Shown: positions 33,333-41,544 of the stretch, in pieces
How the letters are laid out: the number at the start of each line of letters is the position of its first letter
How positions within the stretch are numbered: position 1 is the stretch's first letter
Assembly: GCA_905233985.1 (NCBI GenBank)
Contig: CAJOFA010000009.1
Span: 18,509-82,508 of the forward strand
Direction: 5' to 3'
DNA length: 64,000 nucleotides
Source: an uncultured Prevotella sp.
GTDB lineage: Bacteria; Bacteroidota; Bacteroidia; Bacteroidales; Bacteroidaceae
Notes under the pieces: generated by a model
Database searches by the model: none
What the model was told of the DNA's origin: nothing
The model's input: only the letters and a program-made list of their open reading frames with translations
Translations under genes and position numbers: made by a program

Positions 33333-34373
33333 ATGCAAGAAATCAACCTGTTGGCTTTCTTCATCGGTGTAGCCACCACCTATTTCATTATTAACGCGAT
33401 AAATTTGCTCCAGAACAAGTCGCGTACGCGTCTCCAGACCGTCTTGGGTTGGATATTGGTGTTATGGACGTTGCTAAACTTGAAGGATATCTTTGCCATC
33501 ATCCCAAGACCATTGACTACTAAGGAACATTATTATTTTGTGCTTTTTGACGGATGGGTAGCATTTACCTATGCCATTATGATTTACGAAGTGACAACAC
33601 CAGGATGGACAACTTGGCGGCGCGTCGTGAAGACAGCATTGCCCTTCCTGTTGTTTACAATAGTTTTCTTCGTATGGCCTACTTCACTCATCATCAACCT
33701 GTATGGTGCCTTCCTTGACGTCTATACATTAGCCATCATCGTTATTGCTGTCATAAAGGCACGACGCTACAACCGTTATATCCGCAATAACTACTCAAAT
33801 ATTGATGAAATAGACATTTCTTGGGTCAATAAGGTTCTGTTGATGACCTTACTTAGTCAGGTAACATGGGTCATCAGCACGCTTTATCCGGGTTTGATAA
33901 CTGATTCCGTTTACTACTTCTTTACGTTGTTGATGTGGCAAAAGGTTATCAGCTACAGTCGGCGTATGCGTCCTGTACCCATTAAAAAAATGTCGCAACA
34001 TCCTGATAATGTGGAAACTACCCGCTCCTTCGCCTTTGCCGGCGCGTTAGAGGATATAGTGGAAACGAGGGAACTCTACATGAATCAGGAACTGACGTTG
34101 GCAGACCTTGCTAAGGCGGTGAATACCAATCGCACCTATCTGAGCTACTATTTCAGTAACGTGAAGAAAACCACGTTCTATGACTATATCAACCAGTTGC
34201 GCATCACAAAGAAAAGCCTCCCGATGATGCGTGAGCACCCGGAATACACGCTTGACTATGTAGCAGCTATGAGTGGTTTCAAGTCAATCTCCACCTTCCG
34301 TCGGGCCTTTATAAAACTGACTGGGACAAGTCCCAGCCAGTATATTCATCAAAATAAGAATGTAAGCTGTTAG
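33333..34373 (+). CDS. membrane-anchored AraC-family transcriptional regulator
   Basis: A 346-residue regulator. About six or seven TM segments in residues 1-215 (LLAFFIGVATTYFIINAINL first) are followed by a C-terminal AraC DNA-binding domain (LTLADLAKAVNTNRTYLSYY, then YVAAMSGFKSISTFRRAFIK and GTSPSQYI). It probably senses a membrane or envelope signal. I used ATG 33333; a TTG nine bases upstream overlaps the promoter. The stop overlaps a convergent stop (TTAG at 34370-34373). Confidence 0.87.
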   Translation: MQEINLLAFFIGVATTYFIINAINLLQNKSRTRLQTVLGWILVLWTLLNLKDIFAIIPRPLTTKEHYYFVLFDGWVAFTYAIMIYEVTTPGWTTWRRVVKTALPFLLFTIVFFVWPTSLIINLYGAFLDVYTLAIIVIAVIKARRYNRYIRNNYSNIDEIDISWVNKVLLMTLLSQVTWVISTLYPGLITDSVYYFFTLLMWQKVISYSRRMRPVPIKKMSQHPDNVETTRSFAFAGALEDIVETRELYMNQELTLADLAKAVNTNRTYLSYYFSNVKKTTFYDYINQLRITKKSLPMMREHPEYTLDYVAAMSGFKSISTFRRAFIKLTGTSPSQYIHQNKNVSC

Positions 34374-35344
34374 CGCATATTCTGTGCTGCCTCAGTCATT
34401 CTCATCGTAATCTTATTGAAACGACTCCACTGCGCTGGCGTCATATCGTCCTTACAACGATTGATCTTGTCGGTCAGGTCCTGGCATTGCTCCATCAGAC
34501 TGGGATATTCAGCCATTGCCGTTGCGTCGCCATTGGCTGCTTTTTTCAACAAGGAGATATACTTCGTCACATAACGGTCGTAAGAGTCGAGCATAGCCTC
34601 CACATCGGCAGAACCGCTTGAGGAGCTGTCGCTATCGCTGTCAATGTCAACAGTTTCTTCGATAGTTGTGTTGTAGCCGCTGATGTCGATGCCGTTCTCT
34701 GCTGCTACAAAGCCCATCTTCTTGCCCTGATTGTTGGTGAACACACCTTGCAAGACACCACTGTCGAGCGTTCCCTCGAAGTGACCGGTAGGCGTGCCGT
34801 CAACGGTGGTCTCGTTCAAGTCGAACGTAGAGCCGTTACGGGTTCCTGAGATGTTCAGCTTGTTGTGCGCACCCTGACGGTTGTAGAAGTAGGTGCCGCT
34901 CACCTGCTTGCCCTCAACCTCTAGATGCATCGTGATGGGATACTTGTCCACACGACCGAAGAGATCATACGACTTCTTTGCTGGCTCGTCAGCCTTTGCT
35001 GTGGTTTCACCGCCGTTGTAGCTTTCAAGAGCCTTGATGAACTTGGCAGCCTTACGCTCATGCATACCGGCAATAACTCCCATACTGGCGATAGCCGACT
35101 TAACCTTGATCTCCTCTGCGGTCTCCAACGGACTGGGCAGACCGGAAACAATCTTTGTCAGCTCTTTGGCTGCATCATTCCACTCGTCATCAGCCCATTC
35201 ATCACCTGACTTGCTGACATTCTTGGCCAATTCCTCCAAAGCTGCGATAGGGTCATCAGAACCTTTCTTGTTGAAGAGGAAACACGAACTGAGCATCATG
35301 GACATCGCCACGATAGCACACATTGCAAATAGATTCTTTTTCAT
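34370..35344 (-). CDS. lipoprotein of unknown function (possible DUF6591-like C-terminus)
   Basis: A 324-residue lipoprotein with lipobox Cys21 (MLSSC). A helical N-terminal part is followed by a small beta-rich domain (DKYPITMHLEVEGKQVSGTY to GVFTNNQGKKMGF), an acidic Asp/Ser linker (DIDSDSDSSSSGS) and a helical C-terminus. I do not recognise a catalytic motif. Its role is unknown; a surface or periplasmic location is expected. Confidence 0.75.
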   Translation of the reverse strand: MKKNLFAMCAIVAMSMMLSSCFLFNKKGSDDPIAALEELAKNVSKSGDEWADDEWNDAAKELTKIVSGLPSPLETAEEIKVKSAIASMGVIAGMHERKAAKFIKALESYNGGETTAKADEPAKKSYDLFGRVDKYPITMHLEVEGKQVSGTYFYNRQGAHNKLNISGTRNGSTFDLNETTVDGTPTGHFEGTLDSGVLQGVFTNNQGKKMGFVAAENGIDISGYNTTIEETVDIDSDSDSSSSGSADVEAMLDSYDRYVTKYISLLKKAANGDATAMAEYPSLMEQCQDLTDKINRCKDDMTPAQWSRFNKITMRMTEAAQNMR

Positions 35345-35376
35345 TGTTCTTTAATTTTAGGTTTGTTATACGTATA

Positions 35377-36609
35377 TTATAATATGAATGTCTGTAACTG
35401 TTCAGGGGTGAAGAGTGCTTGTGCCACATCCAGTATCTGTTGTGATGTGATAGCGTCAATCTGCTGGAAAAGTGTGCTGACGTGATGCTCCTTATGCTCA
35501 TGCAGATAGAGCTTCGCCATATCGAGGGCAAACTGCTCGCGGTTATCTGAGGCTATGGCCAGCTGTCCTTTCAGCTGTCGCTTGGCGGCTGCGAGCTGGC
35601 GGTCGCTCAGGGGATGGTTCATCACGCGGTCGAGTTCTGTACGTATCAGCCGCAGGCAATGGCGCACGTCATCGTGGTCGCAACCGAAGTACACCGTCCA
35701 CATACCTGTGTCGCTATAGGTGGTCATAGAACTCTCTACCGTATAGACCAGCGCGCGGCGCTCACGCAGGGACACGTTCAGTCGTGCATTCATTCCCGGG
35801 CCACCCAAAATGTTGTTTAACAGGAACAACGGCATACGTCTCGGGTCGTCGGCAGCAAAGGTGCGGGTGCCTATCATGACGTGTGCTTGGTGGTGACTTT
35901 TGTGAAGGGTGGAGGTTATAGGTGGAGGGTTAAAGGAGGAGGGTGGAGGGAGAATACCTGAAGTGCAGGAACATATCTCCTTCAACCCTCCACCTTCCAC
36001 CTTTAACCTTTTTCTAATTTTGTCAAACTTCACATCCCCATACACAAAGAACACCATATTCTCGGGACGGTAGTGGCGGCGGGCGAAGCGCAGGGCATCG
36101 TCCTGCGTGAAGGTCTGCAGGTTCTCGCGCGTTCCTAAGATATTATGTCCCAAGGGATGACCTGAAAAGAGCTTGTTTTCAAACTCGTCGTAGATAAGTT
36201 CCGTCGGCGTGTCGTTGTAGCTCTCTATCTCGTCGCAGATGACGGCTTTTTCCTTCTCCAGTTCTGTCTCCGGATAGGTGCTGTTGAAGACGATGTCCGT
36301 CAGCAGGTCAACGGCACGTCCTACGTTCTCATGCAACACAGTAGCGTAGTAGATGGTATGTTCTTTGGTGGTAAAGGCGTTGAGGTCGCCGCCCACATGC
36401 TCCAGACAGTTGAGTATCTGCATCGCCGAACGGTGCCTGGTGCCCTTGAACGTCGTATGCTCCACGAAATGGGCCAGCCCCTCCTCTCCGGGAAGCTCAT
36501 GACGCGTGCCTGCGGCGATGGCATAACCGCAATAAACCACCTGCGAATTCGTGTTCGGCAGATGAATAATACGCAGTCCGTTGGGCAGTGTATGTGTGTT
36601 GTAGTTCAT
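35377..36609 (-). CDS. M16-family zinc peptidase with a repeat-derived insertion
   Basis: A 410-residue M16 (insulinase/processing-peptidase type) protein without a signal peptide. The inverted zinc motif is HFVEH (His47, Glu50, His51), with the third ligand in AVICDEIESYNDTP. About residues 200-237 (KVEGGGLKEICSC onward, SSFNPPPI) are encoded by a G-rich inverted repeat at 35904-36013 that is unlike the rest of the gene, yet the frame stays open. I used ATG 36609; the TTG at 36615 is less likely because it falls at the predicted transcription start. Confidence 0.87.
   Translation of the reverse strand: MNYNTHTLPNGLRIIHLPNTNSQVVYCGYAIAAGTRHELPGEEGLAHFVEHTTFKGTRHRSAMQILNCLEHVGGDLNAFTTKEHTIYYATVLHENVGRAVDLLTDIVFNSTYPETELEKEKAVICDEIESYNDTPTELIYDEFENKLFSGHPLGHNILGTRENLQTFTQDDALRFARRHYRPENMVFFVYGDVKFDKIRKRLKVEGGGLKEICSCTSGILPPPSSFNPPPITSTLHKSHHQAHVMIGTRTFAADDPRRMPLFLLNNILGGPGMNARLNVSLRERRALVYTVESSMTTYSDTGMWTVYFGCDHDDVRHCLRLIRTELDRVMNHPLSDRQLAAAKRQLKGQLAIASDNREQFALDMAKLYLHEHKEHHVSTLFQQIDAITSQQILDVAQALFTPEQLQTFIL
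35904..36013. repeat. in-frame inverted word repeat in the M16 gene
   Basis: GGTGGAGGGTTAAAGGAG (35921-35938) and its inverse (35977-35994) match in 17 of 18 positions, with further GGTGGAGG-type words on both sides. All of it is read in frame. Confidence 0.8.
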
Positions 36610-36619
36610 TTTCAATTTG

Positions 36620-36627
36620 CAAAGATA
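36620..36627 (-). promoter_or_regulatory. -7 element of the M16 gene
   Basis: TATCTTTG ends 10 nt before the ATG at 36609, giving a leader of a few nucleotides at most. Confidence 0.5.
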
Positions 36628-36671
36628 AGAAAAAAATGAAAAGAATAATAGAATAAAAGAACTTTTTTTCT

Positions 36672-36679
36672 TACCTTTG
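36672..36679 (+). promoter_or_regulatory. -7 element of the PfkB/FprA genes
   Basis: TACCTTTG, 19 nt before the ATG at 36699. Confidence 0.5.
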
Positions 36680-36698
36680 CAAAATAAAAGCTAAAACT

Positions 36699-37661
36699 AT
36701 GCGCAAAGTTATAGGAATCGGCGAGACCGTACTCGACATTATCTTTCAGGGCGAGCAGCCCATTAGTGCCATTCCTGGCGGCTCTACGTTCAATGCTATG
36801 ATATCGTTGGGACGCTCTGGAGTCAACACCACGTTCATCAGCGAGACAGGCAACGACCGCGTTGGGCGTCGCATCATCAGTTTCTTGGAGGAGAACCACG
36901 TGGACTCCAGAAACGTCAATGTGTATCCTGAATCGAAGTCACCGCTGTCGTTGGCATTCCTCAACGAGCAGAACGATGCGGAGTATGTCTTCTACAAAGA
37001 CCATCCGCACGACCGGCTGGACTTCTCCTACCCCGAGGTCAACGAGGATGATGTCGTCGTGTTCGGCAGTTATTACGCCTTGAATCCGGTCATCCGTCCG
37101 CAGGTGCTGGGCTTCCTGCAGTATGCCCACCAGCGTGGTGCCATCCTTTACTACGACGTCAACTTCCGTGCGTCGCATCAGCATGAGGTGATGAAGCTGA
37201 CGGCAAACTTCCTGGAGAACCTGGAGTTGTCAGACATTGTGCGCGGCAGCCACGAGGACTTCGGCATCATGTTCCGCAACAGCGATACCGACTCGGTCTA
37301 TCGCTCACAGATTGCGTTTTACTGCAAGAAGTTCATCTGCACGCGGGGCAGCGAACCGCTCGACGTTCACGGTGAGGGAGGCTTCAAGAAGTCCTACGCC
37401 GTACAGTCGGTGGATGCCGTGAGCACCATCGGTGCAGGCGACAACTTCAACGCCGGCTTTGTGTATGGGCTCATCAGGCTGGGCATCACGCGCAGTATGG
37501 TGACCGACGGACTCAGCGAGCAACAGTGGGACGCCCTCATCGGCTACGCCCTGCGCTACTCAAAGGAGTGCTGCAAGAGCATCAACAACTCCGTTTCGGT
37601 GGAGTTCGGCGCACAGATGAAGGATGAACTCCTCCGTGAACTGGCACAATCAGCAGAATAA
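36699..37661 (+). CDS. PfkB-family carbohydrate kinase
   Basis: A 320-residue ribokinase/fructokinase-fold kinase. The start VIGIGETVLDIIFQGEQP, glycine-rich GGSTFNAMISLGRSGVNTTF and the catalytic-base motif STIGAGDNFNAGF are complete. Fructokinase is the best guess. A 20-nt gap separates it from the flavodiiron gene. Confidence 0.87.
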   Translation: MRKVIGIGETVLDIIFQGEQPISAIPGGSTFNAMISLGRSGVNTTFISETGNDRVGRRIISFLEENHVDSRNVNVYPESKSPLSLAFLNEQNDAEYVFYKDHPHDRLDFSYPEVNEDDVVVFGSYYALNPVIRPQVLGFLQYAHQRGAILYYDVNFRASHQHEVMKLTANFLENLELSDIVRGSHEDFGIMFRNSDTDSVYRSQIAFYCKKFICTRGSEPLDVHGEGGFKKSYAVQSVDAVSTIGAGDNFNAGFVYGLIRLGITRSMVTDGLSEQQWDALIGYALRYSKECCKSINNSVSVEFGAQMKDELLRELAQSAE

Positions 37662-37681
37662 TCATTAAAAGAAATAAGACT

Positions 37682-38887
37682 ATGCAGGAAATTACAAGCA
37701 ACATCTACTACGTGGGCGTCAACGACCGCAACAAGCATCTCTTCGAAGGACTGTGGCCGTTGCCCAATGGCGTAAGCTACAACTCGTATCTCATTGATGA
37801 TGAGAAGGTTTGTCTCATTGACACCGTGGAGGTCGATTTCTTCACGCAGTTCATCGAGCACATTCACGAGGTCATCGGCGACCGCGCCATCGACTATCTG
37901 GTCATTAACCACATGGAACCCGACCACAGCGGTTCCATCGCGCTGATCAAGAAGTACTACCCCGACATCCAGATTGTGGGCAACAAAAAGACGTTCCAGA
38001 TGATGCAGGGCTTCTACGGCATCGAAGACGGTACGGTAGAGGTCAAAAACGCCGATTCCATCGAGCTTGGCAGCCATACGCTGAACTTCGTGCTGACGCC
38101 GATGGTGCACTGGCCCGAGACGATGGTGACGCTGTGCGTACCGTCAGCTGCGGCTGAGTCACAGCCAACGGTGCTCTTCAGCGGCGATGCCTTCGGCTGC
38201 TTCGGAGCCCTGAACGGCGGTATCATCGATGACCAAATCAACTGCGACACGTTCTGGTTGGAGATGGTGCGCTACTATTCGAACATCGTGGGCAAATACG
38301 GCACACCTGTTCAGAACGCCCTGAAGAAGCTCGCCGACGTGAAGATAGACTACATCTGCGCCACGCACGGCCCCGTCTGGCACGAGTATATCGACAAGGT
38401 CATCGGCATCTACGACCAGTTGTCGAAGTACGAGACAGAGCCGGGACTGGTCATCTGCTACGGCACGATGTACGGCAACACCGAGCGTGCCGCTGAGGTC
38501 ATTGCACGTGCTGCCTCGCAGGCCGGACTGAAGAACATCGTCATGTATAACGTGTCGAAGACCCACCACTCCTATATCATCCGCGACGTGTTCCGCTACA
38601 AGGGTCTCATTGTCGGCGCACCGACTTACAACACCGCCCTTTATCACGAGATGGACGTGCTGCTCAGCGAGCTGGCAGGCAAGGACATCAAGAACCACCT
38701 GTTAGGCTGGTTCGGCTCTTTCGGCTGGGCATCGAAGGCCGTCAGCGAGATACAGCGCTGGAACGACGAGCGCCTGCATTACGAGCCCGTCGGCTGTCCT
38801 GTGGAAATCAAGCAGAGCCTGACGCCGGAGACCACCGCCCAGTGCGAAGCCCTTGGCCGCGCTATGGCAGAGCGATTGCTTCGATGA
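37682..38887 (+). CDS. fprA: flavodiiron protein (A-type flavoprotein, FprA)
   Basis: A 401-residue oxygen- or nitric-oxide-reducing enzyme that protects anaerobes. The metallo-beta-lactamase diiron domain carries VINHMEPDHSGS and later THGPVWHEY; the flavodoxin domain begins LVICYGTMYGNTERAAEVIA (about residue 256). Its end overlaps the convergent LOG gene by 26 bp. Confidence 0.94.
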   Translation: MQEITSNIYYVGVNDRNKHLFEGLWPLPNGVSYNSYLIDDEKVCLIDTVEVDFFTQFIEHIHEVIGDRAIDYLVINHMEPDHSGSIALIKKYYPDIQIVGNKKTFQMMQGFYGIEDGTVEVKNADSIELGSHTLNFVLTPMVHWPETMVTLCVPSAAAESQPTVLFSGDAFGCFGALNGGIIDDQINCDTFWLEMVRYYSNIVGKYGTPVQNALKKLADVKIDYICATHGPVWHEYIDKVIGIYDQLSKYETEPGLVICYGTMYGNTERAAEVIARAASQAGLKNIVMYNVSKTHHSYIIRDVFRYKGLIVGAPTYNTALYHEMDVLLSELAGKDIKNHLLGWFGSFGWASKAVSEIQRWNDERLHYEPVGCPVEIKQSLTPETTAQCEALGRAMAERLLR

Positions 38888-39413
38888 AATCGGCGATTTC
38901 ATCGAGGCTATTCGCTACATGGATATAATCCTGCCACCTTCCGCGTATGACACCTTTTGTCTGTAAGTCTTCGAGAAGGGCGACGAGGCTATCCCAAAAG
39001 CCCTTCATATTATAAAGGATAAGAGGCTTCTGATGGTAGCCAATGGTAGCGGATGAAGCTATCGTGAATATCTCGTCCAACGTCCCGATACCACCAGGCA
39101 GGGCGATGAACACGTCACTTTTATCCTCCATCAGCTGTTTACGGTCATTCAGGTTATCGCAGAGAATCTCCACGTCCACATGATCACTCGTACGTCTTGA
39201 CTTTTCAACAATGGCCGGTACTACACCTATGGTGCGTCCACCGGCTTCCCTTGTAGCACGTGCAACACACTCCATTAATCCTAAGTTAACCCCGCCAAAC
39301 ACGATGGAATGGCCGTTTTTGGCTGCCCAACGGCCTAACTCCTCCGTCAGCGTGAAGAACTCGGGGTCAATCTGCTGGTTGGCAGAACAGAATACACATA
39401 TTTTCATCGTCAT
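38862..39413 (-). CDS. LOG-family protein (TIGR00730; nucleotide 5'-monophosphate phosphoribohydrolase-like)
   Basis: A 183-residue Rossmann-fold protein with the LOG signature PGGIGTLDEIF and the start KICVFCSANQQIDPEFF. Relatives release cytokinin-type bases or hydrolyse nucleoside monophosphates; the bacterial role is unsettled. Starts at 39413 (MTMK) or 39407 (MK). The last 26 bp overlap fprA. Confidence 0.87.
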   Translation of the reverse strand: MTMKICVFCSANQQIDPEFFTLTEELGRWAAKNGHSIVFGGVNLGLMECVARATREAGGRTIGVVPAIVEKSRRTSDHVDVEILCDNLNDRKQLMEDKSDVFIALPGGIGTLDEIFTIASSATIGYHQKPLILYNMKGFWDSLVALLEDLQTKGVIRGRWQDYIHVANSLDEIADFIEAIALP

Positions 39414-39429
39414 ATTTATTTATAGGATG

Positions 39430-39437
39430 CAAAGTTA
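39430..39437 (-). promoter_or_regulatory. -7 element of the LOG gene
   Basis: TAACTTTG, 16 nt before the ATG at 39413. Confidence 0.55.
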
Positions 39438-39471
39438 GGTATTTTTCGGGGTTTTTCCAAACAAAGGGCAT

Positions 39472-39511
39472 AAAAAAGTGCTTCCAACACGCCCTCCCGG
39501 CGTGTTGGAAG
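39472..39511 (-). terminator. 13-bp hairpin with T tract
   Basis: CTTCCAACACGCC (39481-39493) and GGCGTGTTGGAAG (39499-39511) are a perfect 13-bp stem with a 5-nt loop, followed on the minus strand by CACTTTTTT. It lies about 140 nt past the helicase stop. It is either the helicase terminator or the end of a small RNA starting near 39530. Confidence 0.75.
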
Positions 39512-39541
39512 CGGATATATAACACACTTTCCTCAAAAGTA
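39472..39541 (-). ncRNA. candidate small hairpin RNA
   Basis: TACTTTTG at 39534-39541 and a second -7-like TACCTTTG at 39547-39554 (both minus strand) lie just upstream of the strong hairpin. A transcript of about 55 nt, mostly one stem-loop, is predicted. There is no open reading frame. Expression is not shown by sequence alone. Confidence 0.35.
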
Positions 39542-39648
39542 CGATGCAAAGGTAGTGATTTTTTTCTATTATTCGTGTTTTTTTTACGTTTATTTTGTTC
39601 AAAAAAACAAAATTATTCATTCAATCGAACAAAAACGGCCTTTTTCGT

Positions 39649-41523
39649 CTATTTTTTCTTCGGTTTGCGACGCGCCCAGCCTTCTTCGCTGAAATCTGGC
39701 ACTTCTCCCTTCAGTTTCATGCCGGCAGGGTTCAGGAACTTCATCCACTCGTCTTTGGTGTATTTCCGGGCTGAATTTTTCTTCGCGCCCTTCGGGCTGA
39801 AGTCGGCATTGCTGCGCTGGCGTCCTTTCACCCTTTCACCTTCCACCTTCTTCCCTCCACCTTTAACCTTTGCTCTTCCACCCTCCACCTTTTGAGTATC
39901 GGCTGCATCATTACAACGCACCTCGCGGTTCTTGAAGTATTGTCCGTTGAGGTACTGCATCACTCGTTTGGCATCGGCTTCGGGCACGTCGAAGTAGCAG
40001 AAGCGCTGCAGGAGGTCGATATGTCCCACATCCACATGACCGTGAACGTGCTTGTTGAGGAACTGCATGAGCTCGCCAGGATAGAAGTGGTCGGCCTTAC
40101 CCAGATTGATGAACAGCCGCCGGAAGCCTGCTTCGGGCTTCGTGGGGGTGTTTTTCTTCTTCCTTTCCCCGTCGGCAGCCTTCCGTTCCTTCGATGAAAC
40201 GGGCATGATTTCGGGTGCATCGGCATAGTAGGCCAGAAACTTGCCAAACTCCAAGGACACAATCTTCTTGATGAGGTCTTCTTTCTCCACATACTCGAAG
40301 TAGCGGTTGATGTCCTGCATGAACGGCTCTATCTGCTCATCATTCACATCGGTCTTGACTATCTGGTCCATCACCTTGTAGAGCTGCTTCTGGCAGATCT
40401 CCTGTGCCGAGGGAATGGTGCCCTCGACGAACTTCTTGCCTATCTCCTTCTCGATGTTACGTATCTTGTGTTTCTCGCGTGAGTGGACGATGCTGATGCT
40501 GGTGCCTTTCTTCCCTGCACGCCCCGTTCGGCCGCTGCGGTGTGTGTAGTTCTCGATGTCGTCGGGCAGTCCGAAGTTGATGACGTGTGTCAGGTCGTCC
40601 ACATCCAGTCCGCGTGCTGCCACATCGGTAGCCACGAGCAGCTGTACGGTGTGCTGACGGAACTTCTGCATGGTGAGGTCGCGCTGCTGCTGACTGAGGT
40701 CGCCGTGCAGCGATTCGGCGTTGTAGCCGTCGCGTATCAGCTTGTCGGCAATCTCCTGCGTCTCTAACTTCGTACGGCAGAAGATGATGGCAAAGATACG
40801 TGGGTTGTAATCGACGATACGCTTCAGGGCGAGGTACTTGTCCTTAGCGTTCACCATATAGTAGATGTGGTTGACGTTCTCCGCACCCTCGTTGCGTGAG
40901 CCCACCACAATCTCCTTGTGGTCTTTCAGGTAGGTCTTGGCTATCTTCTCTATCTCACGGCTCATTGTGGCCGAGAAGAGTAGGGTGTTACGCTCGGAGG
41001 GTATGCGCTCCAGAATGGCGTCGATGCTCTCGGAGAAGCCCATATTAAGCATTTCGTCAGCCTCGTCAAGCACCACGTTATAGGCTTCGTCGAGTTGTGC
41101 CACACCGCGGTTGATGAGGTCTATGAGTCGCCCAGGTGTTGCCACGATGATGTGCGCCCCGTGCTTCAGCGCACGAATCTGCTGGGCGATGCTCGCGCCG
41201 CCATAGACGGCCTCGATGTGAATACCGTGCATGTACTTTGAGAAGTCACGCATGTCGTCAGTAATCTGCAGGCACAATTCTCGTGTCGGCGACAGGATAA
41301 CGGCCTGTGTCTGACGGTTTTGCGGGTCAATGCGCTGCAAAACGGGAATGCCGAAGGCGGCCGTCTTACCCGTACCTGTCTGTGCCAGCGCGATGACGTC
41401 GTTCTGACTGCCCAACAAATAGGGAATTACCTCCTCCTGTACGGGCATTGGCTGTGTGAAGCCTAATTCTTCGATGGCGCGGCGAATCTCCTCGCAGACG
41501 CCCAGTTCTTCAAATGTCTTCAA
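39649..41523 (-). CDS. DEAD-box RNA helicase with DbpA-type RNA-binding domain
   Basis: A 624-residue cytoplasmic helicase of the DeaD/CsdA kind. Helicase motifs: AQTGTGKTAA, SPTRELCLQI, LDEADEMLNMGF, FSATMS, ATDVAARGLDVDDLTHVINF and HRSGRTGRAGKKG. A DbpA-type RNA-binding fold (about residues 460-535; FRRLFINLGKADHFYPGEL) comes next, then a basic tail. Residues about 544-567 (QKVEGGRAKVKGGGKKVEGE) are encoded by a G-rich word repeat. The C-terminus ARRKPKKK is strongly basic. It starts 21 nt after the GH3 stop. Confidence 0.93.
   Translation of the reverse strand: MKTFEELGVCEEIRRAIEELGFTQPMPVQEEVIPYLLGSQNDVIALAQTGTGKTAAFGIPVLQRIDPQNRQTQAVILSPTRELCLQITDDMRDFSKYMHGIHIEAVYGGASIAQQIRALKHGAHIIVATPGRLIDLINRGVAQLDEAYNVVLDEADEMLNMGFSESIDAILERIPSERNTLLFSATMSREIEKIAKTYLKDHKEIVVGSRNEGAENVNHIYYMVNAKDKYLALKRIVDYNPRIFAIIFCRTKLETQEIADKLIRDGYNAESLHGDLSQQQRDLTMQKFRQHTVQLLVATDVAARGLDVDDLTHVINFGLPDDIENYTHRSGRTGRAGKKGTSISIVHSREKHKIRNIEKEIGKKFVEGTIPSAQEICQKQLYKVMDQIVKTDVNDEQIEPFMQDINRYFEYVEKEDLIKKIVSLEFGKFLAYYADAPEIMPVSSKERKAADGERKKKNTPTKPEAGFRRLFINLGKADHFYPGELMQFLNKHVHGHVDVGHIDLLQRFCYFDVPEADAKRVMQYLNGQYFKNREVRCNDAADTQKVEGGRAKVKGGGKKVEGERVKGRQRSNADFSPKGAKKNSARKYTKDEWMKFLNPAGMKLKGEVPDFSEEGWARRKPKKK
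39824..39893. repeat. in-frame word repeat in the helicase tail
   Basis: Tandem words such as CCCTCCACCTTTAACCTTT (39853-39871), sharing TCCACCTTTAACCTTT with the M16 insertion at about 35997. Confidence 0.8.
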
Positions 41524-41544
41524 ATCTGTTGTTTATTATTTCTG

